From contig JAFEEQ010000004.1 in assembly GCA_018241025.1 (NCBI GenBank), positions 409,839 through 473,838 of the forward strand: a stretch of DNA of 64,000 nucleotides. The letters run 5' to 3'. The notes below the pieces were generated by a model. That model did not search any database. It was not told the DNA's origin and saw only the letters and a program-made list of their open reading frames with translations. A program made the position numbers and the translations under genes. Source of the stretch: Pseudomonadota bacterium (GTDB lineage Bacteria; Pseudomonadota; Alphaproteobacteria; Micropepsales; Micropepsaceae). Below, one piece after another: positions 18,681 through 27,571 of this stretch. Each line of letters opens with the position of its first letter. Position 1 is the stretch's first letter.

Positions 18681-20852
18681 ATGCGTCGGTTTTGGGTAGC
18701 GTTGGCCGGCTTCGGTCTTGCCGGCATTGTTGCAATCGCAGCGCCGGTCGACGTGAAGGTTGGTGGCAAGGGCGGCAAGTCCGATGGTGGCTGCCACGGA
18801 CTTCTCTGTATCGATGTCGGCAAGGTGATCGAAAAGGTCACGGCGCCGGCCGACAAGCCGACGGTCGACAAACCGGCCGACAAGCCCTCCGGCGGAAGGC
18901 CGGCGGGTGCGCCCGTCATATCGTCTCCGCCAAACACACCGCAGACGCCTCAATACCCGCAAACAAACATCTGCATTCACAAATTCAACGATCTCAACGG
19001 CAACGGCATCAGGAACGGGGTTGAGCCGGGTCTCGCAGGTTGGGTCTTCACGATTTTCTCGCCCGCTTTCGGACCCTATGTGCTGGTCCCCACCGGGACG
19101 AACGGCGTTTGCGGCGGCGCGAATTTCCCACCCGGCACATACACCGTGACCGAGACCCCTCAGGCCGGATGGATACCGACGTCGCCGGGCGGTCAAACCC
19201 AGACCATCACAATCGTGCCAGGGCAGGACGTGACTCTATTCTTCGGCAATCGCAATTTGCAGCTGAATGGGCCTGGCGCGGTGTGCATCTCGAAATACAA
19301 CGACCTCAACGGCAACGGACTGCGCGATGGTGGCGAGCCGGGTCTGGCCGGGTGGATTTTCACAATTCGCAATGCGGGTGGTTCCATCATCGACTTCGGC
19401 AGCTCGGATGCGAACGGAGTCTATTGCTCGCATCCGATCCCGGCAGGGCCGATCACGGTGCAGGAAACCATGCAGAGCGGCTGGGTCAACACGGACCCTG
19501 GCGGCACGTTGCCTTCCAAGACGACGACCATTATCGCCGCCAATACGGTCTATCTGTCGTTCGGAAATCAGCAACCTCCGCCGAAAGGGCAGATCTGCGT
19601 CTCGAAGTATTTCGACGCGAATGCCGACGGAATTTACAATGCTGGCGAGACCCTGTTGTCGGGTTGGCACTTCAACATCACCGGCCCGTCCGGCCCGATC
19701 ACATTGACGACCGATGCTACCGGGCATGCCTGTACGCCCATCAGCCTGCCGCTCGGAAATTACGTCGTCAGCGAAGTGATGCAGCCCGGTTGGCTCAATA
19801 CCCAGCCGGGCGGATCGTCGCCGCACTTGAATGTCGCGGTCGTCCAGGGCCCCGGCACGGTGCTCGCGTTCGGCAACACGGACCTCTTGCCGGGCCATAT
19901 CTGTGTCGACAAGTATCAGGACCTCAACAGGAACGGCCATTTCAATTCCGGCGAGCCTCCGCTGGCGGGCTGGAGCTTCACCGTAACGAATGCTTCCGGC
20001 TCCGTGGTCGACAGCGGCACGACAAACACGCTTGGCCGCTATTGCACGCAGGCTTCGCTGAGCCCCGGTGTTTATACGGTCACGGAGACGCCGCAGCCCT
20101 GGTGGGTAAACACCGATCCGTTGGGACCGCCATCGGTTGCCGAACCCGGCGTGAAGACTGTCACACTGACCGCGGCACACGGAGCCGAAGTCCGCTTTGG
20201 TAACGTCAAAGCGGGGCAAGTCTGCATTCACAAGTACAACGATCTCAATGCCAACGGTCAACTCGACCCGGGAGAGCCTTTGCTCTCCGGGTGGTCGTTC
20301 TATCTGCGGTACCAGATGGCAGCGACCGCCGGCATGCCGCATGTTTGGACGGATGCGAGCGGCACTGCCTGTGTGTTTGTCGAGCCCGGCGGCATGCAGC
20401 GAACCGTGGAAGTTCCTTGGCCGGTCGCGGGTTGGACCAACACCGATCCGCCTGGCACCTGGCCGCACAAGGACTACACCGTTGCGGAAGGCCAGACGAC
20501 GGATGTCTATTTCGGCAACCGCCAGATCAATCCGCAGCCCGGCCGCGTCTGCATCGTGAAGTACAACGACCGCAACAGGAATGGCGCCTTCGACTCGGCC
20601 GACTACAAGCTTGCCGGCTGGCATTTCACGGTGAAGACGGCAGCAGGCTCAACCGTCGGCACGCTCACGACCGGCACCGGCGCGCCGTCATGTCTGGATC
20701 TGCCGGTCGGCAGTTACATTGCTGTCGAGACGATGCAATACGGCTGGACCAACACCGATCCCCCGGGTCCGAATCCGCAGAAGCCTTTCGCTATCGGCAA
20801 CGGCCAGCAGGTCGATCTGGTATTCGGCAATATCCAGATGGCATTGCCGTGA
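18681..20852 (+). CDS. Secreted SdrD/Cna B-like repeat protein
   Basis: 723 residues with a signal peptide (about 1-21), a Gly/Lys-rich and a Pro/Lys/Asp-rich linker (about 25-95), then six tandem units of about 102-109 residues. Each unit opens with a C-I-x-K-Y/F-N-D-x-N-x-N-G-x-x-(D/N) pattern followed by GE...LxGW.F, which is the calcium-loop style of SdrD B-like repeats, and ends with (E)T(M/P)Q.GW.NT.PPG...FGN. There is no LPXTG, no autotransporter barrel and no obvious anchor. Known relatives act in surface adhesion. How it leaves the cell is not visible. Convergent with ggt, 4 bp apart. Confidence 0.75.
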   Translation: MRRFWVALAGFGLAGIVAIAAPVDVKVGGKGGKSDGGCHGLLCIDVGKVIEKVTAPADKPTVDKPADKPSGGRPAGAPVISSPPNTPQTPQYPQTNICIHKFNDLNGNGIRNGVEPGLAGWVFTIFSPAFGPYVLVPTGTNGVCGGANFPPGTYTVTETPQAGWIPTSPGGQTQTITIVPGQDVTLFFGNRNLQLNGPGAVCISKYNDLNGNGLRDGGEPGLAGWIFTIRNAGGSIIDFGSSDANGVYCSHPIPAGPITVQETMQSGWVNTDPGGTLPSKTTTIIAANTVYLSFGNQQPPPKGQICVSKYFDANADGIYNAGETLLSGWHFNITGPSGPITLTTDATGHACTPISLPLGNYVVSEVMQPGWLNTQPGGSSPHLNVAVVQGPGTVLAFGNTDLLPGHICVDKYQDLNRNGHFNSGEPPLAGWSFTVTNASGSVVDSGTTNTLGRYCTQASLSPGVYTVTETPQPWWVNTDPLGPPSVAEPGVKTVTLTAAHGAEVRFGNVKAGQVCIHKYNDLNANGQLDPGEPLLSGWSFYLRYQMAATAGMPHVWTDASGTACVFVEPGGMQRTVEVPWPVAGWTNTDPPGTWPHKDYTVAEGQTTDVYFGNRQINPQPGRVCIVKYNDRNRNGAFDSADYKLAGWHFTVKTAAGSTVGTLTTGTGAPSCLDLPVGSYIAVETMQYGWTNTDPPGPNPQKPFAIGNGQQVDLVFGNIQMALP
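18969..20849 (+). repeat. Six tandem coding repeats (SdrD B-like units)
   Basis: Units begin at 18969, 19281, 19593, 19899, 20220 and 20547, with periods of 312, 312, 306, 321 and 327 bp. The first codons of each encode (I/V)C(I/V)xK(Y/F), followed by an Asp/Asn-rich loop. The sixth unit is the most diverged in the loop (DSADYKLAGW in place of the usual GEPLLAGW). Spacing stays a multiple of three throughout. Confidence 0.8.
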
Positions 20853-20856
20853 CGCG

Positions 20857-22575
20857 TCAGTCTCCGAGCACGATGCCGTCGCGCCTTGGATCGGCTCCGC
20901 CGATATAGCCGCCCCGCACGCGCTCGATGATGTGCAACCCGCTCTCCAGATCGCGGGTGATGATCGTATGCCCCATTGCCGTCAGCGCCGGTGCGAGGTC
21001 CGCCGCCGGCGTATCCTTTTCGAGAACGGTCGGCGAATTCAGGTTCAGCACATGCGGAATCGCTGTCGCTTGCTGCGGCGTCAGATGGGTATCGAGCATC
21101 GCGATCAATGATTGAGTCACGAAATCGATGATTGCCGGCCCGCCGGGCGATCCTGTTGCGATCAGGAAACGGCCCTTGGCATCGAACACGATGGTGGGAG
21201 ACATTGCGCTCATCGGACGCTTGCCGGGCGCCGGGGCATTTGCAACCGGAATTCCGTCGCGCGTGGGCTCGAAGGAGAAATCGGTCAACTCATTGTTCAG
21301 CAGGAAGCCGTTCGCCATCGTTTCCGAACCGAAGGCGAACTCGATCGTCATGGTCAGAGACACGACCTGGCCATGATCGTCCACCGCCGAAAGATGCGAC
21401 GTCCCCGGAAGCTGGCGCGTGCGCTGCGGCGCATATTCGGCATGCTTCTGCGGCGGCGTCCCGGCCACCGCCATGCCCATATCCTTGCCTGGCATGATCA
21501 GCGCCGAACGGGCTTTCAGATAGTCGCGATCCACCAGCCCGCGCACCGGCACATTGATGACATCGGGATCGCCGAGATATTTCGCGCGATCGGCGAAGGC
21601 GAGGCGGCTTGCCTGGGTGAAAAGATGCGCGCCTTCGACGGTGCGCGTGTCGAGCTCGGCGGATGGAAAACGCTCGAGCATGCCGAGGATCTGCAGCACC
21701 GCGACGCCGCCCGAGCTCGGCGGCCCCATCGAGCAGAGTTTGTAGCTGCGATAATGGCCGCACACTGCCGGCCGCTCGACCGCGTGATAGTTCGCGAGAT
21801 CTGCCAGCGTCATCCCGCCCGGATTGATCGGCGCGCCGTGCACGGCATCGACGATGTTCTGAGCGATCGGGCCGGTATAGAACGCTTTGGCTCCGTCCTT
21901 CGCGATCAGCTTCAGCGTCGCCGCCAGTTGTGGATTTTTCAGCAGCTCGCCTTCGGCCACGGGCGTTCCATCCGGATGGTAGAAATAGCGCTTCATGTCC
22001 GGCATCTGTGCCATCTGCGGAAATTCGCGCAGTTCCTTGGCCAGCTTGCGTCCGACTTTGAAGCCGTTTGTGGCGAGCCGGATCGCCGGCGCGAACAGCT
22101 TCGCCCAGGGCAGCTTGCCATAGCGCTTGTGCGCCATGTCCAGCATCGCCACCATGCCAGGCACGCCGGTCGAGAGGCCGCCCGGAATGACGTCGAAATG
22201 GCCGCGTGGCTTGCCGTCCGGTCCCATGAACATGTCGGGCGTCGCGCTGGCCGGAGCGGTCTCGCGCCCGTCGAAGCTTGTCGTCACCTTGGTCTTTGGG
22301 TCATAGACCATCATGAAGGCGCCGCCGCCGATGCCCGATGATTCCGGTTCGACCAGCGTGAGCACCAGCTGCGCCGCGATCGCCGCGTCGACCGCGCTTC
22401 CGCCCGCGCGCAGAATTTCGCGCCCGGCTTCCGCCGCATAAGGACTCGCGGCCGCGATCATATGGTGCCTGGTAAGACCGGCCGGCATTGCGTGCGGCTT
22501 CGGCACGGCAAGCGCCAGCGGTGCGGTCAGCACGATGAGGAATACGGCCTGGAATAGCCGCCGCAACATCAACAT
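20857..22575 (-). CDS. ggt: Gamma-glutamyltransferase
   Basis: 572-residue precursor with a signal peptide (about 1-23), so periplasmic. It cleaves gamma-glutamyl bonds of glutathione and related peptides. The N-terminal nucleophile after self-cleavage should be Thr392 in PGTSHLSAVDDHG, matching the TTHxS block of the family. The conserved Arg block (TSFDGRETAP), the GIGGGAFMM block and PPSSGG are present. It is divergent from a P1-family hydrolase with 46 bp between starts and converges with the SdrD-like gene. Confidence 0.93.
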   Translation of the reverse strand: MLMLRRLFQAVFLIVLTAPLALAVPKPHAMPAGLTRHHMIAAASPYAAEAGREILRAGGSAVDAAIAAQLVLTLVEPESSGIGGGAFMMVYDPKTKVTTSFDGRETAPASATPDMFMGPDGKPRGHFDVIPGGLSTGVPGMVAMLDMAHKRYGKLPWAKLFAPAIRLATNGFKVGRKLAKELREFPQMAQMPDMKRYFYHPDGTPVAEGELLKNPQLAATLKLIAKDGAKAFYTGPIAQNIVDAVHGAPINPGGMTLADLANYHAVERPAVCGHYRSYKLCSMGPPSSGGVAVLQILGMLERFPSAELDTRTVEGAHLFTQASRLAFADRAKYLGDPDVINVPVRGLVDRDYLKARSALIMPGKDMGMAVAGTPPQKHAEYAPQRTRQLPGTSHLSAVDDHGQVVSLTMTIEFAFGSETMANGFLLNNELTDFSFEPTRDGIPVANAPAPGKRPMSAMSPTIVFDAKGRFLIATGSPGGPAIIDFVTQSLIAMLDTHLTPQQATAIPHVLNLNSPTVLEKDTPAADLAPALTAMGHTIITRDLESGLHIIERVRGGYIGGADPRRDGIVLGD

Positions 22576-22612
22576 CTTCGGTCCTCGCTCTTTGCCCGTC
22601 TGCGCGCTACCT

Positions 22613-22627
22613 TGTCATATTATGACA
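22613..22627. promoter_or_regulatory. Perfect 7-1-7 palindrome over the start codon of the P1 hydrolase
   Basis: TGTCATA-T-TATGACA is a perfect inverted repeat whose right arm contains the ATG (22622-22624) of the P1-family gene. It lies in the 46-bp divergent spacer with ggt. Such symmetry is the size of a dimeric repressor site; in RNA the arms could also pair over the start codon. No regulator gene is adjacent, so the role is inference. Confidence 0.4.
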
Positions 22628-23623
22628 CGGCCCGGCGCGCGAAATCTCATCACCGACGTAGCGGGTCTGCGCGTGGGGAATGCCGAAGACCACAAAGTCC
22701 TCACCGGCGTTACTGTCATCATGGCCGATGCGCTGACTACAGCGGTTGTCGATGTCCGCGGCGGTGCGCCCGGCACGCGCGATACGGAAGCCCTCGATCC
22801 CGTGGCCATCGATGGGGGCGCCGATGCCATCGTCCTTTCCGGCGGCTCGGTCTACGGGCTCGATGCACCGGCCGGCGTGACATCTCTCCTGCGCGAACAG
22901 GGCCGCGGTGTGTTCTTCGGCGGGGTGAACGTGCCGATCGTGCCGGGTGCGATCCTGTTCGATCTCACCAATGGCGGTGACAAGAATTGGGGCGCCGAGA
23001 CGCCTTATCGCCGTCTGGGCCGTGCGGCCGCGGAGAATGCAGGGCTGGAATTTCCACTCGGTAATGTTGGCGCAGGTCTCGGCGCGCGGGCCGGTGCCTA
23101 CAAAGGTGGTCTCGGCAGTGCTTCGACCGTCACCGACGATGGCCTGACAGTTGGCGCCATCGTCGCCGTGAACTCGCTCGGTTCGCCGCTCATCCCGGGC
23201 ACGGACGTGTTCTGGGCATTCCCGTTCGAGCAGGCTGGCGAGTTCGGTGGCCGCCGATTGAAAGGGCCGACGGAATCGAGCCTCGATCTCCCCGCCGATA
23301 TGAAGGGCGCCCTGCCGCGCCAGAACACCACCATCGCCGTCATTGCGATCGATGCCGCGGTCAGCGGTGTCGAGCTCAAGCGTATCGCGATCATGGCGCA
23401 GGATGGCTTTGCTCGCGCGCTGCGTCCAGTGCATACGCCGTTCGACGGAGACATCGTTTTCGCGATGGCGACCGGGAAGCGTCCGCTGGGCGATGCGCGC
23501 CCGCGCCAGGTCATGCGGCTCGGCACCGTCGCCGCCGACACGCTCTCCCGCGCCATCGCGCGTGGTGTCTACGAAGCCGACACGCTCGGCGCGATGAAGA
23601 GCTATCGCGCGCTGTTTCCCTGA
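22622..23623 (+). CDS. P1 (S58/DmpA-NylC) family autoproteolytic hydrolase
   Basis: 333-residue N-terminal-nucleophile-type hydrolase. Family blocks are NLITDVAGLRVGNAED, AIVLSGGSVYGLDA, and GAYKGGLGSAST. The probable self-cleavage site is Asn235-Thr236 in RQNTTIAVIA, as in the nylon-oligomer hydrolase NylC group, giving Thr236 as nucleophile. Relatives are aminopeptidases or amide hydrolases. ATG 22622 fits the family start; the frame is open upstream into the ggt leader. There is no signal peptide, so it is cytoplasmic. A promoter shared with ggt would link two peptide or amide hydrolases. Confidence 0.85.
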   Translation: MTRPGARNLITDVAGLRVGNAEDHKVLTGVTVIMADALTTAVVDVRGGAPGTRDTEALDPVAIDGGADAIVLSGGSVYGLDAPAGVTSLLREQGRGVFFGGVNVPIVPGAILFDLTNGGDKNWGAETPYRRLGRAAAENAGLEFPLGNVGAGLGARAGAYKGGLGSASTVTDDGLTVGAIVAVNSLGSPLIPGTDVFWAFPFEQAGEFGGRRLKGPTESSLDLPADMKGALPRQNTTIAVIAIDAAVSGVELKRIAIMAQDGFARALRPVHTPFDGDIVFAMATGKRPLGDARPRQVMRLGTVAADTLSRAIARGVYEADTLGAMKSYRALFP

Positions 23624-23653
23624 ACGAGATCGACACGAACTTGGGAGGTCACG

Positions 23654-24505
23654 ATGGACAAGACGACCGATTTCACTTTGCCGCGCCGCACCTTCGTCAC
23701 CACGCTTGTGGCGGGTTTTACTCTGGCGACAGGCCCATTGAACGCCGCAACAATTATCACTGATGCGAAGGGGCTCGACGCTGGCGAAGTGACTGTGCCG
23801 GTGTCCGATGGCGCGATCCCGGCTTATCGCGCGCGGCCCGCAGGCAAACGCAACGCGCCCGTCGTCATCGTCGTCCATGAGATATTCGGCGTGCATGAGC
23901 ACATCAAGGATCTCTGCCGCCGTCTCGCCCATGACGGCTATTACGCCATCGCGCCGTCGCTCTATGCCCGCCAGGGCGACGCTGGAAAATACGACATGGC
24001 GCATGTCCGCGATCTCATCACCGAGGTCGTCGCCAAGGTGCCGGATGCCGAAGTGATGAGCGACATCGACTCGACCGTGGCCTTCGCCAAAGGCGAGCAG
24101 GCCGATGCGGCAAAGCTCGCCATCACCGGTTTCTGCTGGGGCGGGCGCATCGTCTGGCTCTATGCCGCGCACAATCACGCGGTGAAGGCCGGTGCCGCGT
24201 GGTACGGACCGCTCGCCGGTACCTCGAACGACCTCCGCCCCAAATCCGCAATCGATCTTGCGGGTGCGGTGAAGGCGCCGGTCCTCGGCCTCTACGCCGG
24301 TCTCGACCAGAACATCACCGCCGCCGACATCGACGCCATGCGCAAGGCGCTCGCCGCGGGCGGCAACACCGCATCGCGTATCGAAATCTTCGCCGACGCC
24401 GAGCACGGCTTCAACGCCGACTACCGCCCCAGCTACAATGAGAAAGATGCAAAAGAAGGCTGGTCGCAAATGCTCGCCTGGTTCAAGGCGAATGGCGTGG
24501 ATTGA
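23654..24505 (+). CDS. Dienelactone hydrolase family protein, exported
   Basis: 283-residue alpha/beta hydrolase. The nucleophile is Cys in GFCWGG, as in carboxymethylenebutenolidase; the acid (GLYAGLDQNI) and His (DAEHGF) follow. The N terminus has a PRRTFVTTLVAGF segment that looks like a Tat-type signal, ending near residue 32, so the enzyme may work in the periplasm. A GGAGG site precedes ATG 23654 by 8 nt. It lies 30 bp after the P1 hydrolase and may be co-transcribed. The real substrate cannot be told. Confidence 0.82.
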   Translation: MDKTTDFTLPRRTFVTTLVAGFTLATGPLNAATIITDAKGLDAGEVTVPVSDGAIPAYRARPAGKRNAPVVIVVHEIFGVHEHIKDLCRRLAHDGYYAIAPSLYARQGDAGKYDMAHVRDLITEVVAKVPDAEVMSDIDSTVAFAKGEQADAAKLAITGFCWGGRIVWLYAAHNHAVKAGAAWYGPLAGTSNDLRPKSAIDLAGAVKAPVLGLYAGLDQNITAADIDAMRKALAAGGNTASRIEIFADAEHGFNADYRPSYNEKDAKEGWSQMLAWFKANGVD

Positions 24506-24508
24506 TCG

Positions 24509-26080
24509 CTACTCGGGTGTTTCGACTATCGCGCGCATTCGCGCCGTCTGACCCGCCGGTATCTTGAAAGGCCACACCGCATCGCTGCCATTGCTGTCAT
24601 GGGCGCGCGTTTCCGAAACAATCCTGGTTCCGGACGCGGCGAGCTTCATGAACAGCTTGAAGCCGATTTCTGCGTCGCGGCTGTTGTGTATCTCGAAATC
24701 GATGGTTCGCCGCATGCGCGCGTTTGGCGCCTTGCCGAATCTCTGTTTGGCGACAACCCGCTGCCTTATGCCGACGCTGGCGAATGATCCCGCGGCGATG
24801 CCGAAGCGTTGGCCTACGGGTATGTCGGAAATCGTCGCCTGTGCAGCGAAGATCGGGTTTCCATCCGGTCCGGGCTCAGTCAGCGCCACGCCGCCCGCGG
24901 GCAGCGGTTTGCCGAGACCCAATGCGGTATCGTTCTTCAGCAGCAGCAGCAGAATGGCCGGCTCATCCGGCGTGTCTTGATCCTGCACGGTGTCGTCGGC
25001 TACCGGATCCGAAAAATAGGCAAAAATCCGGCTGAACTGCGCATTGTGCAGGGTCAGGAACCGGACCTGTTTGATCTGCTTCGCCGGCAGATCGGTTGGT
25101 TCGGGAAGGGCATAGTACTTTAAGTCGCCAAGCGCCTCAGGCTGAAGATCGCCACCGGCGATTGCTGTAACCGCAAGCGGGGAGGCTTGAACGGTTCCAA
25201 TCCCACCCCGTGCGAGTCGGGCACGTAATGCTGGCGAGATATAGCGCATCCCCCAATTGATGCTCGTCGGCCAGCAGTCAGAGTCGAGGGGCTGTGCTGC
25301 GATCCATGTCGGTGAGTCTTCGTCAGCTTGGTTTGCATGGCCTGCGACGGCGTAAATGGGGGCTTGTTTGAACCCCGTCTCGCCAAAATTCGCCAGTGTC
25401 AGCCAGCCGCTTAGATCGAGAGTTTCGCCGTGCACCTGCGCCACATAGTCAGCCGACCAATTCAGCCCCGTCGCTATGTAGCTGAGCCGGATCCTGTAGT
25501 GCCCCGCCATCGCGGCGTTGGTGCGCACCGACAGCGTTGGGGTGTCGGTGAGACCTTCGGGCACGCCATCGAAAACGAGACGCTCTGAGAGCCCACTGCA
25601 ACGCAACGCTTCAAGTTTGCCGTCGATCTCAAGCACGGCGCCGTTGGGACCGGACCGCACAATCGCCGCCACGCTTGTCTCGCGCCCGGTTTTGGGATCG
25701 GTGCGCACAAGATGCACGCTTCGGCCGATCGATTTGGCGAGAAGGGAATCTGGGCTGAGGAGGTCGTAGTCGAAGTTGCGCTCGATTGTTCCGGGAGGCA
25801 GGCCAACGATGTCCACGGTCTGCGGCACCATGGTCGCCGCCACGCCGCGGAAGCGTATCTCGGCCGGCCCTGCGGGCACATCGATCTCGCGCGTTTCGGT
25901 GATCAGGGCGAGCCCGCTGTAACGTGCCCAACTGCCCTGTTGGAGAAGATCTTCGGTCGCGACGCGCCCTGCGTGGTAGAGCGTGACTGCAACCGCGACC
26001 GGCCCCGGCGAGACCGGATCGCCGGACGCCGTTGCCACAGAGGCCGCCAATGCAAAAAGTATCGCTGTCCCGCGCCACAC
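24509..26080 (-). CDS. DUF4139 domain-containing exported protein (copy 2)
   Basis: 523 residues with a signal peptide (about 1-20). Shared with its upstream neighbour are the QNFDYDLL/RNFDYDLL block, the ATGLNWSADYVA block and the C-terminal hydrophobic beta-rich region, all typical of DUF4139. Function unknown. Its start lies 3 bp after the stop of the paralogous gene, so the two form an operon. Convergent with the dienelactone-hydrolase-like gene, 3 bp apart. Confidence 0.75.
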   Translation of the reverse strand: MWRGTAILFALAASVATASGDPVSPGPVAVAVTLYHAGRVATEDLLQQGSWARYSGLALITETREIDVPAGPAEIRFRGVAATMVPQTVDIVGLPPGTIERNFDYDLLSPDSLLAKSIGRSVHLVRTDPKTGRETSVAAIVRSGPNGAVLEIDGKLEALRCSGLSERLVFDGVPEGLTDTPTLSVRTNAAMAGHYRIRLSYIATGLNWSADYVAQVHGETLDLSGWLTLANFGETGFKQAPIYAVAGHANQADEDSPTWIAAQPLDSDCWPTSINWGMRYISPALRARLARGGIGTVQASPLAVTAIAGGDLQPEALGDLKYYALPEPTDLPAKQIKQVRFLTLHNAQFSRIFAYFSDPVADDTVQDQDTPDEPAILLLLLKNDTALGLGKPLPAGGVALTEPGPDGNPIFAAQATISDIPVGQRFGIAAGSFASVGIRQRVVAKQRFGKAPNARMRRTIDFEIHNSRDAEIGFKLFMKLAASGTRIVSETRAHDSNGSDAVWPFKIPAGQTARMRAIVETPE

Positions 26081-26083
26081 GGC

Positions 26084-27442
26084 TTAGCTGTCCATATCGA
26101 CCGTAAACGTCAGAACGGCTTCGCCATGCGCAGGGACTGCGACGCTCCAACTGCGAGAGAAGGCATCGATCTCTGTGCCCGCCAAACTCTCCGTCACGAT
26201 CGTGTTGCCGCGCCCAAGCCCTCCCTGGCGCAACGCGACCGTCACGGCCGCTTCCCGTGCGTTGCGGAAGACATATGACATCGTGTAGCGCGTCCGCTTG
26301 TCGGCGACTTCTGCGCTGTCGACGAGCGTCGGCTGTACCGTCACATCGAAAGCATCGCCGAGCTTGACCGCAAGGCTCGTTCCGGCGGGCGTATTGCCGA
26401 TCGTGTCCTCACCGACGAATTTGGGCTCTCCTTTGGCGTCACGCATATAGACACGCATGACCCCGCCCGGCATTGCGCGGGCCGTGTTGGCGAATTTCAG
26501 CAAGACGCCGACATGTGCGGGTTGCGACAGCCCCGAGAGCTGATCGGCTCGATATTCATAGGCCTTTTCCGTCCGGATGGCCTTTGCGTCGAGAAATGCG
26601 ACTTGCTTGGTTTGATTGTTGGCGATGGTGACCGGTTCCGTAAGAGCGAAGAGTTCATAGTCGGCGATGGACGTGTTTCCGGATGCTCCTGTTCCCGCCG
26701 CCTGGGTCGCGCGAAGCCGCGCATCGCGGTTCCAATAGTCTGTGGCGTTGTCGGCAAGGTCGATGTCACCGGCGACAAGCTGCGTGCGGACATCCTTGAA
26801 GCTCGTCCCAGATCGGTTGATCAGGGTGATCCATCCCGCGACCGAAAGAGTGTGCAGATTTTCGTCATAGAGCGCGACATAGTCCGGCTTCCAGCTCAGA
26901 CCCGTCGTCAGATAGTTCAAGGTCACGTCCCGTGGGCCGGCGACGGCGGCATCCACGGTAACGGACAGCGTCGGTTGCGGACGCAGATTTTCCGGGATAC
27001 TCGAGAACACGACCCGCGTCGGGATGCCGTCGTCTCGCAGCACTTCGATGTGGTTGCCGATCTGCAGGATCACGCCATCGTTGACCGACAGAACCGTCGC
27101 AGTCTCAGTGGCCTGCTTTCCGGTCGCGGGATTCGTGCGCACGATCTGAATCTGCCGTCCAACGGCCTTTTCCATCATCTTCGCAGGTGTCAGCAGGTCG
27201 TAGTCGAAGTTTTGCTCCACGATGGAGAGCCCGGCACCCGCGAAGGTGACGGTCTCGGGCTTGATCCCTGCGGAGACATTCTTGAGCTCGAGCCGCGCGC
27301 GCCCGGACGGCACGTCGAGATGCCTGACGTCCTGCACCAGCGCGAGGTTGTTGTTGTAGACAGTTATGGTGAGCTGTTGGTTGGCCGCCGTTGCGGCGCC
27401 AGCGGTGAATAGAACCGCGATGAAGATCGCCCATTTGCACAC
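26084..27442 (-). CDS. DUF4139 domain-containing exported protein (copy 1)
   Basis: 452 residues with a signal peptide (about 1-19) and a start at GTG 27442; no in-frame ATG gives a better signal. It matches DUF4139: ITVYNNNLALVQDVR near the N terminus, EQNFDYDLLTPAKMMEKAVG, TTGLSWKPDYVA. It is a diverged tandem paralogue of the downstream gene and about 70 residues shorter. The role is unknown. A terminator for the upstream lipoprotein gene separates it from that gene. Confidence 0.75.
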   Translation of the reverse strand: MCKWAIFIAVLFTAGAATAANQQLTITVYNNNLALVQDVRHLDVPSGRARLELKNVSAGIKPETVTFAGAGLSIVEQNFDYDLLTPAKMMEKAVGRQIQIVRTNPATGKQATETATVLSVNDGVILQIGNHIEVLRDDGIPTRVVFSSIPENLRPQPTLSVTVDAAVAGPRDVTLNYLTTGLSWKPDYVALYDENLHTLSVAGWITLINRSGTSFKDVRTQLVAGDIDLADNATDYWNRDARLRATQAAGTGASGNTSIADYELFALTEPVTIANNQTKQVAFLDAKAIRTEKAYEYRADQLSGLSQPAHVGVLLKFANTARAMPGGVMRVYMRDAKGEPKFVGEDTIGNTPAGTSLAVKLGDAFDVTVQPTLVDSAEVADKRTRYTMSYVFRNAREAAVTVALRQGGLGRGNTIVTESLAGTEIDAFSRSWSVAVPAHGEAVLTFTVDMDS

Positions 27443-27524
27443 GTCCGTTCCCCCGCGAGGCTTCGAAGAGAAAAGTTAGTGCAACATCGGGCAATTCGCC
27501 AATTGGTTGTGGCGCAAAACAAAA

Positions 27525-27546
27525 GCCCCGGGATTGCTCCCGGGGT
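27525..27546 (-). terminator. Rho-independent terminator after the lipoprotein gene
   Basis: An 8-bp perfect GC-rich stem (CCCCGGGA 27526-27533 and TCCCGGGG 27538-27545) with a 4-nt loop. Read on the minus strand it is followed by GCTTTTGTTTTG, a T-rich tail. It starts 26 bp after the stop of the lipoprotein gene and lies 80 bp before the DUF4139 gene. Confidence 0.8.
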
Positions 27547-27571
27547 CTTCGAATAGTTTACGAGGTCCGTT

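Noticed and set aside
18969..20849. Regular 300-bp repeats considered as a CRISPR or satellite array.
   Set aside because: Periods are long, multiples of three and preserved at protein level; they are coding repeats. I saw no CRISPR array in the window.
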